A DNA stretch of 14,318 nucleotides, taken from assembly GCA_015229165.1 (NCBI GenBank), contig JADGCD010000036.1:1-14318 (forward strand), in the 5' to 3' direction. The notes beneath the pieces are model-generated. The model did no database searches and was not told the DNA's origin. It saw only the letters and a list, made by a program, of their open reading frames with translations. Source of the DNA: Nitrospinota bacterium. GTDB taxonomy: Bacteria; Nitrospinota_A; UBA7883; JADGGD01. Shown here in pieces: positions 1-6,413 of this stretch. The number at the start of each line of letters is the position of its first letter. The stretch's first letter is position 1. The position numbers and the translations under genes are program-made.

Positions 1-509
1 TAGGGAGAGGGAGGAGCGCTTTTCGCACGGACCTGGCTCACCGTGGTTCCCCGGGCCTTTGCGGCGGGGGCACGCAGGGCGTCGATCTGGCGTTGGGCGT
101 TTTTCGCCAGCGGGCTTTTCGGATGGCGGCTGACCACCCGCTCGAACCGGGCTCTCGCCTCCGAACGGTCGGCGTCGAGCCCCGACACGTCGGCGAGCTT
201 TGCGTACAACTGCCCGGCGGTGAAGAGGGCGTCTTTGCCCCGAGGATGGTCGGGGCGGGTGATGGCGATTTTGTCGAACTTGGCGATGACCCCCATCCAC
301 TCCGCCCGGTTGGCCATCCGCTTTTTGGAGCCGAGGAGCGAATAATAGCCTTTGCGGGCGTCCTGATAGAGCGATTCCGCCGAAGGCTGGGCCGCAAGCG
401 CCGGGTGCGGAAGCAGGGGAACGGTGAACGCAAAAAGTACCGCAGCGGCAACAAAATGCGCCAGAGCGACGATTTGCGTGGGTCTGCCCATACTTGGCAA
501 AATAGGCAT
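1..509 (-). CDS. Exported TPR-like protein, probably N-terminus of an N-acetylmuramoyl-L-alanine amidase (partial)
   Basis: The frame read by hand gives MPILPSMGRPTQIVALAHF, then a hydrophobic stretch and a signal-peptidase-like site HPALAA. After it comes an alpha-helical, TPR-like domain (SLYQDARKGYYSLL, RPDHPRGKDALFTAGQLYAK, ARFERVVSRHPKSPLAKNAQ). This repeat pattern resembles the periplasmic N-terminal region of cell-wall amidases (AmiC type) in Geobacter-like bacteria; the catalytic domain would lie beyond the left edge, so the amidase call is inference. About 169 codons are visible. The last two bases read TA, so a stop at the edge is also possible and the protein could be a short TPR protein. 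The start is ambiguous between ATG 509 and ATG 491 (MGRPTQ, a more compact signal peptide); neither has a clear Shine-Dalgarno. A strong promoter lies directly upstream. Confidence 0.6.
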   Translation of the reverse strand, partial: MPILPSMGRPTQIVALAHFVAAAVLFAFTVPLLPHPALAAQPSAESLYQDARKGYYSLLGSKKRMANRAEWMGVIAKFDKIAITRPDHPRGKDALFTAGQLYAKLADVSGLDADRSEARARFERVVSRHPKSPLAKNAQRQIDALRAPAAKARGTTVSQVRAKSAPPSP

Positions 510-531
510 AATTAGTATATAATTAATAGAA

Positions 532-560
532 ATAGTAGCGGAGTTATCATCGCCTGTCAA
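532..560 (-). promoter_or_regulatory. Sigma-70 promoter of the leftmost gene
   Basis: On the minus strand there is a perfect -35 TTGACA (560-555), a 17-base spacer and -10 TACTAT (537-532). Transcription should start near 525, leaving an AT-rich leader of about 16 bases to ATG 509 or 34 bases to ATG 491. This is the best-matching promoter in the window. Confidence 0.75.
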
Positions 561-565
561 CAAAT

Positions 566-637
566 CCTTAAAGCCAAGTCGAAGCAGGCGATCACTGCGC
601 CAACGTTTTTTGATGGCTTGCGCCATCATGCTTAAGG
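566..637. other. Possible three-way-junction RNA fold in an intergenic region
   Basis: The 270-base gap 516-785 has no convincing gene. Inside it three helices nest. The outer pair is CCTTAA(a)GC 566-574 with GCTTAAGG 630-637, with one bulged A. The second is GGCG 587-590 with CGCC 598-601. The third is TGATGGC 611-617 with GCCATCA 622-628, with a TTGC loop. This geometry fits a small structured RNA or leader element, but short helices like these arise by chance. No known riboswitch class is recognised. Confidence 0.25.
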
Positions 638-722
638 TAACTTCAAATTGTGTGCCGACGGAATCTTGACGTCGCTCCTCCCGATTTCCGCAAAAGCCCT
701 TGCTGAACAGGGGGTATCATTA

Positions 723-745
723 TTGGCACGGTTCGTGTTTATACT
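723..745 (+). promoter_or_regulatory. Weak promoter candidate upstream of the coiled-coil gene
   Basis: Two readings overlap. One is a -10-like TATACT at 740-745 without a good -35. The other is a sigma-54-like site: TTGGCACG at 723-730 matches the -24 element exactly, but the -12 element reads GTGTT instead of TTGCW and so lacks the key GC. An ATG at 752 opens a nine-codon ORF (MRPERQKCD) that stops at 781, four bases before the gene start at 786. Confidence 0.3.
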
Positions 746-785
746 TTCTCCATGAGACCGGAGCGTCAAAAGTGCGACTGAGGCG

Positions 786-1535
786 ATGAACTACGATCCA
801 AAAGGGGTGGAAGCCAAACGGCTCAAGCAGGAGCGGGAAGTGGCCGCCCTTGTGTCCGGGCTTGAAGAGGCTCTGGGACGGTTCCGCGCCTGCCTGAACC
901 AGCGCAGGAGCCTGCGGGGGGCCCTTTCCGACCGGTTGGAGAAGGTGGCGCTACGGCGCAAGGAGACGGTCGTCGCCCTCAAAGAGATGGTCAAGCGGAA
1001 CGACCGGATCAAAAGCCGTCTCGAGGCCGACCGGGAGGAGCTGACCCGGCTGAAGCGTGACGAGGCGACGTTGACTGGCCGGTATCAGGAGCTTCTGGCC
1101 GGACGGCTTCCGACCGATCCGTCGGATATCACCCTCGAACGGCTGGCCGGGGAGGGGGTTCCCCCCGCCGATCTTTCCGCCGAGCGGGAGAAGTTTCTCG
1201 GCAAGGTGCGTCAGGCGTTCGACGAGCTCGACGGCCAGCTGGCCGAAACGGGCGGGCGCCGTGAAAAGCTGGAGCGCCGGGTGGGGGAGGCGGAGCGGGA
1301 GCTCGCAGGCGCCGACAAGCGCCGCGAGCTGCTCTTCAAGAAGCTGGACATCTACAAGCAGGAGACCACCACCGCCGAGCGGCGGTTGCAGGAGACGGTG
1401 GTGGAAGAGGAGGCCGCCCTGCAGGAATACGCCGATTTCATCCGGCGGATAAAGCGGGTGCTGGCGTTGCCCGCCACCGTGCAGGCCATGCTGGGGGGGT
1501 GTGACCGCCCCGGCGACGGCGTCGGCGGAGAGTGA
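786..1535 (+). CDS. Coiled-coil protein of unknown function
   Basis: This 249-residue protein is not recognised. It is almost all charged helix (Glu, Arg, Lys, Leu, Ala), with predicted coiled coils at about residues 8-105 and 130-225. A Gly/Pro-rich linker separates them (about 106-130: GRLPTDPSD, GEGVPPADL). There is no signal peptide or membrane segment, so it should be cytoplasmic. The end (residues 226-249) is short and non-helical (LPATVQAMLGGCDRPGD). It is the first gene of a unit with acpS, which starts 28 bases after its stop. The start is fixed by an in-frame TGA at 753-755 and no closer upstream Met; the Shine-Dalgarno is poor (GAGG only two bases from ATG), so translation may be coupled to the nine-codon ORF just upstream. 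A scaffold or cytoskeletal-type helper is possible, but the sequence does not show it. Confidence 0.75.
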   Translation: MNYDPKGVEAKRLKQEREVAALVSGLEEALGRFRACLNQRRSLRGALSDRLEKVALRRKETVVALKEMVKRNDRIKSRLEADREELTRLKRDEATLTGRYQELLAGRLPTDPSDITLERLAGEGVPPADLSAEREKFLGKVRQAFDELDGQLAETGGRREKLERRVGEAERELAGADKRRELLFKKLDIYKQETTTAERRLQETVVEEEAALQEYADFIRRIKRVLALPATVQAMLGGCDRPGDGVGGE

Positions 1536-1563
1536 CCGGCGGACATTCTGATAGGATGGCGTC

Positions 1564-1965
1564 ATGAGCCATACCTCCCCCCCCTTCGTCCTCCGTTCCG
1601 GCGTCGATCTGGTGGTCATCGACCGGATCGAACGGTCGCTGGCCCGCTACGGCGATGCGTTCGTGGCGAAGGTCTTCACCCGCGCCGAAGCGGCCCACTG
1701 CACCCGTCGGCCTCGTCCCGCCCCCAGTTACGCCGCCCGGTTCGCCGCCAAGGAAGCGGTCATGAAGGTGTTGGGCAAAGGGGTGTTCACGATCCCTTTC
1801 ACCGCCATCGAGATCGGCGCCGACGCCGATGGACGCCCCACCGTCACCCTGCACGGCAAAGCCAAAGAGCGGGCCGACGAAATCGGCCTCGTCTCGCTTG
1901 ACCTCTCCATGAGCCACGACGGCGGAATGGCCATGGCGTTTGCCGTGGGCTACATGCGGGGGTAG
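1564..1965 (+). CDS. acpS: Holo-[acyl-carrier-protein] synthase
   Basis: AcpS transfers 4'-phosphopantetheine from CoA to the serine of acyl carrier protein, activating fatty-acid synthesis. The 133-residue length fits the family (about 120-130). Hallmarks are GVDLVVIDRI (residues 13-22, with the Mg-binding Asp15), YAARFAAKEAVMKVLG (56-71, with Glu64 of the KE motif) and LSMSHDGGMAMAFAV (114-128, with the SHD motif). The start ATG has an AGGATGG Shine-Dalgarno about 5 bases upstream. It follows the coiled-coil gene by 28 bases, suggesting one transcript. In many bacteria acpS sits with pdxJ or nnrD/alr; that context is absent here. The 215 bases after its stop hold no plus-strand terminator that I can see. 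Confidence 0.95.
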   Translation: MSHTSPPFVLRSGVDLVVIDRIERSLARYGDAFVAKVFTRAEAAHCTRRPRPAPSYAARFAAKEAVMKVLGKGVFTIPFTAIEIGADADGRPTVTLHGKAKERADEIGLVSLDLSMSHDGGMAMAFAVGYMRG

Positions 1966-2067
1966 GGGATCGACCGCAAGGCGACTTTGGTTCGTGGCGA
2001 CAGGTCGGAAGGTGGACTCCCCGGACAGGCGGGGAAAATGCGCTCCCGCGTCGCCGCAGGGCTGCGC

Positions 2068-2107
2068 AAAAAACGAAACCGCCTCCAGCGGTTGCGCGGG
2101 AGGCGGT
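2068..2107 (-). terminator. Rho-independent terminator of the yjfB-like gene
   Basis: On the minus strand a perfect 9-bp stem (ACCGCCTCC 2107-2099 with GGAGGCGGT 2086-2078, 12-base loop) is followed by TTCGTTTTTTG. It lies about 73 bases after the stop at 2181. The rest of 1966-2180 shows only a small CCCCG/CGGGG hairpin (2019-2034) of no clear use. Confidence 0.75.
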
Positions 2108-2180
2108 GGAGGCGGATGCCTCGTCGGCGCCGGAGAGACTCGTCACAACGGGGGGCGCCCCCCGCTGCGGCGCGTCGCCG

Positions 2181-2366
2181 CTAGGCGGTCACGTTGATGA
2201 CCGATCCGGCTTTCTGGATCATGTCGACCATCTGCGCCCCTTCGGCCTTCTGGACCTCGTTGGCGGTCTTGGCCACCGCGGTGTCGACGCCACCCGGTTT
2301 CTGTTGCGCTCCGACACTGGCGGTGTTGGCCGCTCCCGACGCGGCGCTGGCGGTTCCGATATCCAT
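2181..2366 (-). CDS. Small YjfB-type putative motility protein
   Basis: This 61-residue protein begins MDIGTASAASGAANTASVGA and ends MIQKAGSVINVTA. It fits the small YjfB family (putative motility proteins) by size, the leading MDI, and a conserved helix near the end (KAEGAQMVDMIQKAG, residues 40-54). Its molecular role is unknown; family members are found in flagellated bacteria. I chose ATG 2366 rather than an in-frame ATG 72 bases earlier because a strong Shine-Dalgarno (AAAGGGAGAAGG) ends three bases before it and the extra N-terminus is Arg-rich and unlike the family. A FliA-like promoter precedes it, which agrees with a flagellar link. A 6-bp hairpin sits just upstream of the ribosome site. 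The gene is monocistronic, between two terminators. Confidence 0.8.
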   Translation of the reverse strand: MDIGTASAASGAANTASVGAQQKPGGVDTAVAKTANEVQKAEGAQMVDMIQKAGSVINVTA

Positions 2367-2384
2367 GTCCTTCTCCCTTTGGTT

Positions 2385-2401
2385 GCCCCTGCGCGAGGGG
2401 C
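2385..2401 (-). promoter_or_regulatory. Leader hairpin just upstream of the yjfB ribosome site
   Basis: GCCCCT and AGGGGC form a 6-bp stem with a CGCGC loop, ending about five bases before the AAAGGGAGAAGG ribosome site. The ribosome site itself carries two GGA triplets, so post-transcriptional control (for example by a CsrA/RsmA-type protein) is conceivable. That is inference. Confidence 0.4.
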
Positions 2402-2420
2402 GATGTACGGCCTGTCCTCT

Positions 2421-2448
2421 CTTTCGGCGATCGGGCATGAATACTTGA
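2421..2448 (-). promoter_or_regulatory. Sigma-28 (FliA)-like promoter of the yjfB gene
   Basis: The minus strand reads TCAA (2448-2445), 16 bases, then GCCGAAAG (2428-2421). The flagellar sigma-28 consensus is TAAA, N15, GCCGATAA. The -10 core GCCGA is exact and spacing is off by one. The downstream gene is of a motility family, which raises the odds. The start of transcription would be near 2414. Confidence 0.55.
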
Positions 2449-2463
2449 GCCGAAAACGCAAAA

Positions 2464-2496
2464 AAAAGACGACCCCCGCATGGAGGGCCGTCTTTT
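2464..2496. terminator. Bidirectional terminator after the aldolase gene
   Basis: AAAAGACG (2464-2471) pairs perfectly with CGTCTTTT (2489-2496), with further C-G pairs inside. On the minus strand the stem is followed by eight Ts (complement of 2467-2460), 16 bases beyond the aldolase stop. It separates the aldolase from the yjfB-like gene. Confidence 0.85.
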
Positions 2497-2511
2497 CAAC
2501 CGATTGGCCGG

Positions 2512-3954
2512 TCAGTCTTCGTTCGGGGCCGACGGCGCCAAGGGGGCCGGGACGGCGAACTTTTCGGCCCAGGCGATCTCCTGATCCAGATTCGGCGCCA
2601 CCATGACCGTCGGGACGTGCTTCTCCACGTCGGAGACGGTGTCGATGACGTTCAACTGTTTGAACAGGAAGTCGAACTTCGCTTCCAGCTCCCCCCCGAT
2701 GGCGTTGCGGGTGGCTTCGGGCAGGGTCCAGATCTCCTCTTTGGCCAGGCCGAACCCCTTCTTGCGGGTCTTGTAGATGAACTGCTCCTCGGTCTGCCCC
2801 GCCTTTTTCTCGTCGGCGCAGGCGACGTGCAACCCGGCGTAGATGCGGGCCTTCAGGTCGGCGGGGAAGTTGGGGGAGTCGAACGTCATGTTCTGGAACC
2901 CGGTGGCAAGATGGATCTCGCCGGTGTTTACGGAGGGGAACTTGTGGAACATGGTGTCGGGCAGGGTGGAGGCGCCATGCTGGACCGCGCCGCACAAGCC
3001 GTACCGCTTGCGGGCCATCTGTCCCAGCTTGTCCAGCGTGGCGAAGTCGAGCGCCACTTCGGCCACGGACCCGTCGGGCAGCGGCACGCCGCCGTGGGAG
3101 GTGCCGGTCTGGACCGAGACTTTCGAGATGCCGACGTAGTCCCCCAGTTTCTTAAGGGTGCGCAGGTACCCTTCCATGTAGGCTTCCAGCTCTTCGGGGG
3201 TGGAGTTCTGCTCCCCCACCTCGCCGATCTCGCCGCCGACGGAGATGGTGACCCCGCTCGGCTCCAGCCCGCGCAGGTAGGCGGTCAGTTGGGCGCCGAC
3301 TTCATAGTTAAGCCGCTGTTCGGCGTCGAGGTTGGGCTGCGACAGGTCGACCAGCGTGGAGGTGTCGATGTCGATGTTGTAGAAACCGGCTTCGATAGCT
3401 TCCTTGATGAGCGCCTTGAGCCCGCCGACCTCTTTCTCCGGGTCGGCCTTGAAGCTTTTGGCGTTGACCTGGAAGTGGTCCCCCTGGATGAAGACCGGGC
3501 CGGTGTACCCTTCGCGGATGGCTGCGGCGATAAGCACGGCGGCGTACTCGGAGGGGCGCTGGTAGGTGTAGCCGATCTCCGACTTGGCGATCTCGAAGAG
3601 GAACGAGTTGGCGTTGTGCTTGACGCCGGTGCGGACCAGCGCCCGGGCCACGTCGTAGGTCAGCCCCCGGATGTTGACCGCCGGAACGGTGTATCCGGCC
3701 ACTTCGCCCCGCCCCATGGCTTCGTAGAGCCCCTGGATGGAGGCCGCCCAGACGCCCAGGTCGAGCCCGGCGCTCTTGACCATCCACCGGGCGCGGCCCC
3801 GGATGGCGGGGGCGTCGGCGAAGACGGCGTTGTAGATCAGGGTGTCGATGGCCTTGGCCCGGAAGGCGGCCGGGTCGGTGACTTTCACGGTCTCGCCGAC
3901 TTCGGCGCACCCGGCGACGATTTTGTTCAGTTGCTCTACGGTAGCGGCTTTCAT
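2512..3954 (-). CDS. Large class II fructose-bisphosphate aldolase
   Basis: It should cleave fructose-1,6-bisphosphate to dihydroxyacetone phosphate and glyceraldehyde-3-phosphate (or the reverse) with a divalent metal, in the cytoplasm. Motifs: QGDHFQ (157-162; D159/H160 as catalytic Asp and metal His), FYNIDIDTSTL (191-201), GGEIGEVG (240-247), TSHGG (285-289), CGAVQHGAST (321-330; metal His326, phosphate-binding loop) and NTGEIHLATGFQN (343-355). At 480 residues it is much longer than the E. coli enzyme (359), matching a separate long group of class II aldolases; the extra length is mainly N-terminal (1-85) and C-terminal (after 360). A tagatose-bisphosphate specificity cannot be excluded. 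ATG 3954 has a GAGGGGG Shine-Dalgarno and an extended -10 promoter upstream. Confidence 0.88.
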   Translation of the reverse strand: MKAATVEQLNKIVAGCAEVGETVKVTDPAAFRAKAIDTLIYNAVFADAPAIRGRARWMVKSAGLDLGVWAASIQGLYEAMGRGEVAGYTVPAVNIRGLTYDVARALVRTGVKHNANSFLFEIAKSEIGYTYQRPSEYAAVLIAAAIREGYTGPVFIQGDHFQVNAKSFKADPEKEVGGLKALIKEAIEAGFYNIDIDTSTLVDLSQPNLDAEQRLNYEVGAQLTAYLRGLEPSGVTISVGGEIGEVGEQNSTPEELEAYMEGYLRTLKKLGDYVGISKVSVQTGTSHGGVPLPDGSVAEVALDFATLDKLGQMARKRYGLCGAVQHGASTLPDTMFHKFPSVNTGEIHLATGFQNMTFDSPNFPADLKARIYAGLHVACADEKKAGQTEEQFIYKTRKKGFGLAKEEIWTLPEATRNAIGGELEAKFDFLFKQLNVIDTVSDVEKHVPTVMVAPNLDQEIAWAEKFAVPAPLAPSAPNED

Positions 3955-4007
3955 GGGTCCCCCTCGATACGGAGTTGGCTATTGATGAATCGAAATTGTA
4001 TCCGGGC

Positions 4008-4017
4008 ATTATAGCAA
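4008..4017 (-). promoter_or_regulatory. Extended -10 promoter of the aldolase gene
   Basis: The minus strand reads TTGC-TATAAT: a perfect -10 (4013-4008) with the TGC extension (4016-4014). No -35 is visible at the right distance, as is typical for extended -10 promoters. The start would be near 4001, with a leader of about 47 bases. Confidence 0.65.
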
Positions 4018-4066
4018 GGTTTGGGCCCGCGCCCGCCGGGCGAACCGATTTCTCGCAAACGCCCGG

Positions 4067-4978
4067 TCAGGCCTCGGTGTCGGGCTCCACAAACTGCCAC
4101 CGCACCTCCGGCGCCCGACGGCGGACGTCGGCTTCGACGTCGTTGATGGCGGCGATCAACTCGGCGGCCGTTCCCACGGGGCCGGGATCGATTTTGTAGC
4201 TGACCATCACCTCGCCGGGGCCGGTCATGAGCGCGATGAGATTGAGCACCTTCGCCCCCGGCAACCGGGTGGCCAGCGCCGCTTCGACCTCCGCCCGCAG
4301 GTCACGCGACGGGGCCTCGCCGATGATCAGCGACTTGATCTCGCTCCCCAGCAGGGCGGCCATCACCACCAGCAACGTCCCGATCAGGATCGACCCGAGG
4401 GCGTCCCAGAAGGGATCGCCGGTATACCACGCCGCCGAGACGCACAGGGCGGCCATCGTCAGCCCCACCATGGCGGCCAGGTCTTCGGTGAAGATCACCA
4501 GCAGGTCGGCGTCGGTGGTCTTTCGGAACCAGGCCCAGTAGGAGCCGAACCGGTTGCGCTCCTTTACCTCTTTCAGGCAGGCGGTAAAGGAGACCCCCTC
4601 CAGCGCCATGCCGAACAGGAGGATGGCCAACGCCACACCGGGCGATTCGAGCCCCTCTTCCCCGTGGAGCTTGTGGACCCCTTCGTAGATCGAGAATATT
4701 CCGCCGAGGGTGAAGAGGAATATGGCCACCATGAACGACCAGAAGAATGCCTCGCGCCCGTAGCCGAGCTGATGGGTGGCGTCGGGCGCCTTTTTGGAGA
4801 CCTTCCCTCCCCACAGGAGGAGGAGCTGGTTGGCGCAATCGACGAAGCTGTGGATCGCCTCCGCCACCAGCGACGCGCTGCCGGTGTAAAGGGCGCCACC
4901 GAGCTTGGACAGGGCGATGCCGAAGTTTGCCCCGAGGGCGAAGAGGATGACCTTGACCGAACCGTCGTGAGCGCTCAT
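4067..4978 (-). CDS. Cation diffusion facilitator transporter, ZNT9-like subgroup
   Basis: This 303-residue inner-membrane protein should export divalent metal, most likely Zn(II), by proton exchange. It has about six membrane segments. The membrane metal site is seen as HSFVD in TM2 (H43, D47) and, where usual CDFs carry HxxxD or DxxxD in TM5, FTEDLAAMVG (E165, D166). This EDLAA form is what I know from the ZNT9-like branch. TM6 has DPFWDALGSILIG (188-200). The C-terminal cytoplasmic domain (about 222-303) is a CDF dimerisation fold. I took ATG 4978 (MSAHDGS), with AAGGCAGG upstream, over an ATG 48 bases earlier that would precede the likely transcription start. It lies 112 bases upstream of the aldolase, which has its own promoter, so a joint operon is not needed. 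Confidence 0.85.
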   Translation of the reverse strand: MSAHDGSVKVILFALGANFGIALSKLGGALYTGSASLVAEAIHSFVDCANQLLLLWGGKVSKKAPDATHQLGYGREAFFWSFMVAIFLFTLGGIFSIYEGVHKLHGEEGLESPGVALAILLFGMALEGVSFTACLKEVKERNRFGSYWAWFRKTTDADLLVIFTEDLAAMVGLTMAALCVSAAWYTGDPFWDALGSILIGTLLVVMAALLGSEIKSLIIGEAPSRDLRAEVEAALATRLPGAKVLNLIALMTGPGEVMVSYKIDPGPVGTAAELIAAINDVEADVRRRAPEVRWQFVEPDTEA

Positions 4979-5016
4979 GTGCCTGCCTTGGGAGTGTGAG
5001 TCGGGATGCGGGCGCC

Positions 5017-5026
5017 AGTATAGCAA
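5017..5026 (-). promoter_or_regulatory. Extended -10 promoter of the CDF transporter
   Basis: The minus strand reads TTGC-TATACT (5026-5017), almost the same as the aldolase promoter. The start would be near 5010, giving a leader of about 32 bases to ATG 4978. Confidence 0.6.
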
Positions 5027-5115
5027 ATCGTGGGGGGCGGGCCTGCCGGACGTTGCTTCGGGCGGGAACGGGGGGGATCATGGGGCTGCACCCATTGCAG
5101 GCGAAGGGAGTGAGC

Positions 5116-5415
5116 ATGAAGAAGGGGATCGACCGCTTTGAGGGGGAGCTGTGGCGGGTGGAAGGGCCGGGGGGATGGCGCTTCATCACCCTGCCGGAGG
5201 ATCTGTCGGATATCATCCGCTTTCGCACGGTCGGGGCCGCCAGCGCATGGGGATCGCTCAAAGTGACGGCCACCATCGGCGCCACACGTTGGTCCACCTC
5301 CCTCTTCCCCGACACCAGGCGGAAGGCCTACCTCCTGCCGGTGAAGGCCGACGTCCGCAAGCGGGAGAAGCTGGCCGAAGGGGCGGTCGTGGCCGTCACC
5401 CTCTGGCTCGGCTGA
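5116..5415 (+). CDS. DUF1905 family protein
   Basis: This 99-residue protein fits DUF1905, a small beta-rich domain of unknown function. Visible family features are FEGELWRVEGPGGWRFITLP near the start (residues 8-27), WGSLKVTATIG (45-55), WSTSLFPD (59-66) and YLLPVKADVRKREKL (71-85). There is no signal peptide, so it is cytoplasmic. ATG 5116 is chosen because AAGGGAG lies five bases upstream; an in-frame ATG at 4996 would add a poorly conserved leader. A small ATGGG/CCCAT hairpin (5080-5095) sits before the ribosome site. A weak promoter (TTGCTT 5053, GATCAT 5076) is possible. Its stop is 3 bases from that of the converging OmpA-domain gene, with no terminator between. Confidence 0.82.
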   Translation: MKKGIDRFEGELWRVEGPGGWRFITLPEDLSDIIRFRTVGAASAWGSLKVTATIGATRWSTSLFPDTRRKAYLLPVKADVRKREKLAEGAVVAVTLWLG

Positions 5416-5418
5416 CGC

Positions 5419-6252
5419 TTACTTCTTCTTCACCAACTCCACTCGACGGTTCTTCGCCCGTCCCTCTTCGGACCGGTTGTCGGCCACAGGGCGGTCCTGC
5501 CCGAACCCGGCGCTGGTCAGCCGCGACGCCGCGACTCCCTTGGCCGTCAGGGCCGCCACCACGCTCTTCGCCCGGGCCTGCGAGAGGGCAAGATTGGCCT
5601 TCGGGGCGCCCACGTTGTCGGTGTGTCCCTCCACCGAAAGGGCCAACACAGGATTCTCCTTCATGAGGGCCACCACCTGGTCGATGATCGGCGCCGACGC
5701 CGGATCGAGGGTTTCCTTGCCGGTGGCGAAGGTCAGGTAAAGGGCCACATACCCTTGCGCGTCGAGGGATGCCTTCATCTCGTTGGCGGAGATGACCTGC
5801 GCCATGGCCGCCACTTCGACGATGGTCAGGATATACTGCGCCGGCCACGCCTCGACGAAGAGCCAGACGTCGGTCCCCCCCTGCGAGTAGCGGAACGTGA
5901 CGCTCCGATAATCGCTCGCCTGCCCCGCCGGGGTATAGAGGGCGCCCCCTCCCGATTTCTTGGCGATGGCTTCGTGGTTGCGGATTATCGCCAGCGAGCC
6001 GGGCTCCTTGGCCCCCTCTTTCAGGTAGAACTCGTAGCGCCAGTAATGCCCCTCCACCGTCTGGACCTTGTCGTCCCCCAGGGGGAAATCGAAGGCCTCG
6101 AAGTCCTGCTCGGCGTAGGCGCCGATGTAGAATCCGGGCATCCGGGAGAAACGGGGATAGTCGCGCGCCTCGGCGATGTCGTCGGGATCAAGCGCGAACG
6201 AGGAAGCGGGGAAGAGGAGCAGGGCGACAAGAAACCCGAGGATGGTGCGCAT
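5419..6252 (-). CDS. OmpA-domain periplasmic/outer-membrane protein
   Basis: This 277-residue protein begins with a signal peptide (MRTILGFLVALLLFPASSFA, cleavage after Ala20). It continues with an N-terminal domain (about 30-165) of a kind often seen before OmpA domains (YPRFSRMPGFYIGAY, DVWLFVEAWPAQYILTIVE; DUF4892-like, tentative), and ends with an OmpA C-terminal peptidoglycan-binding domain (about 172-277). In that domain TFATGKETLD, VEGHTDNVG (207-215), NLALSQARAKSVV, SAGFGQDRPVADN and KNRRVEL (267-273) are clear. The OmpA domain likely anchors it to peptidoglycan diaminopimelate. ATG 6252 is preferred because the signal peptide starts there; ATG 6270 is an alternative. A good sigma-70 promoter lies just upstream. 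The gene appears to be monocistronic and converges on the DUF1905 gene. Confidence 0.88.
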   Translation of the reverse strand: MRTILGFLVALLLFPASSFALDPDDIAEARDYPRFSRMPGFYIGAYAEQDFEAFDFPLGDDKVQTVEGHYWRYEFYLKEGAKEPGSLAIIRNHEAIAKKSGGGALYTPAGQASDYRSVTFRYSQGGTDVWLFVEAWPAQYILTIVEVAAMAQVISANEMKASLDAQGYVALYLTFATGKETLDPASAPIIDQVVALMKENPVLALSVEGHTDNVGAPKANLALSQARAKSVVAALTAKGVAASRLTSAGFGQDRPVADNRSEEGRAKNRRVELVKKK

Positions 6253-6293
6253 GTCAGTATGAGACCTCATATCGGTAGTGCGACAGTGGAAGG

Positions 6294-6322
6294 ATTGTAA
6301 ATCGTTAACCCAGCACGGTCAA
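6294..6322 (-). promoter_or_regulatory. Sigma-70 promoter of the OmpA-domain gene
   Basis: The minus strand has -35 TTGACC (6322-6317), a 17-base spacer and -10 TACAAT (6299-6294). The start would be near 6287, about 35 bases before ATG 6252. Confidence 0.72.
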
Positions 6323-6360
6323 GGGAACCGGGGGCACGGTAAAGGGAGGGGGCTGGAAAG

Positions 6361-6390
6361 AGGGGACAGGTCTTTACTTTTGACATTTCC
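6361..6390. repeat. Fragment resembling REP/RAYT-associated repeat
   Basis: The stretch GGGGACAGGTCTTTAC followed by TTTTGACATTTCCC matches, from memory, a short sequence scattered in many proteobacterial genomes near REP-associated tyrosine transposases (Y1/IS200-like, RAYT). No transposase gene is present here. It lies in the intergenic stretch between the OmpA-gene promoter and the terminator of the flavoprotein gene, a usual place for such repeats. Confidence 0.45.
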
Positions 6391-6413
6391 CACTCAGAAC
6401 GCCACGCAAACAA

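Noticed and set aside
605..628. Hairpin TGATGGC/GCCATCA with T-run as a terminator
   Set aside because: The T-run is before the stem on the plus strand and reads as A on the minus strand, so it terminates neither.
1966..2067. Riboswitch (c-di-GMP type) after acpS
   Set aside because: Several GGA triplets and a small hairpin are present, but none of the conserved c-di-GMP riboswitch core could be matched.
1987..2184. Arg-rich 65-residue plus-strand ORF after acpS
   Set aside because: Composition is that of non-coding GC-rich DNA, it has no ribosome site, and it covers the yjfB terminator.
2617..4014. Plus-strand 465-residue open frame antisense to the aldolase
   Set aside because: It is a shadow of the GC-rich aldolase frame; its protein resembles no family, whereas the minus strand has clear aldolase motifs.
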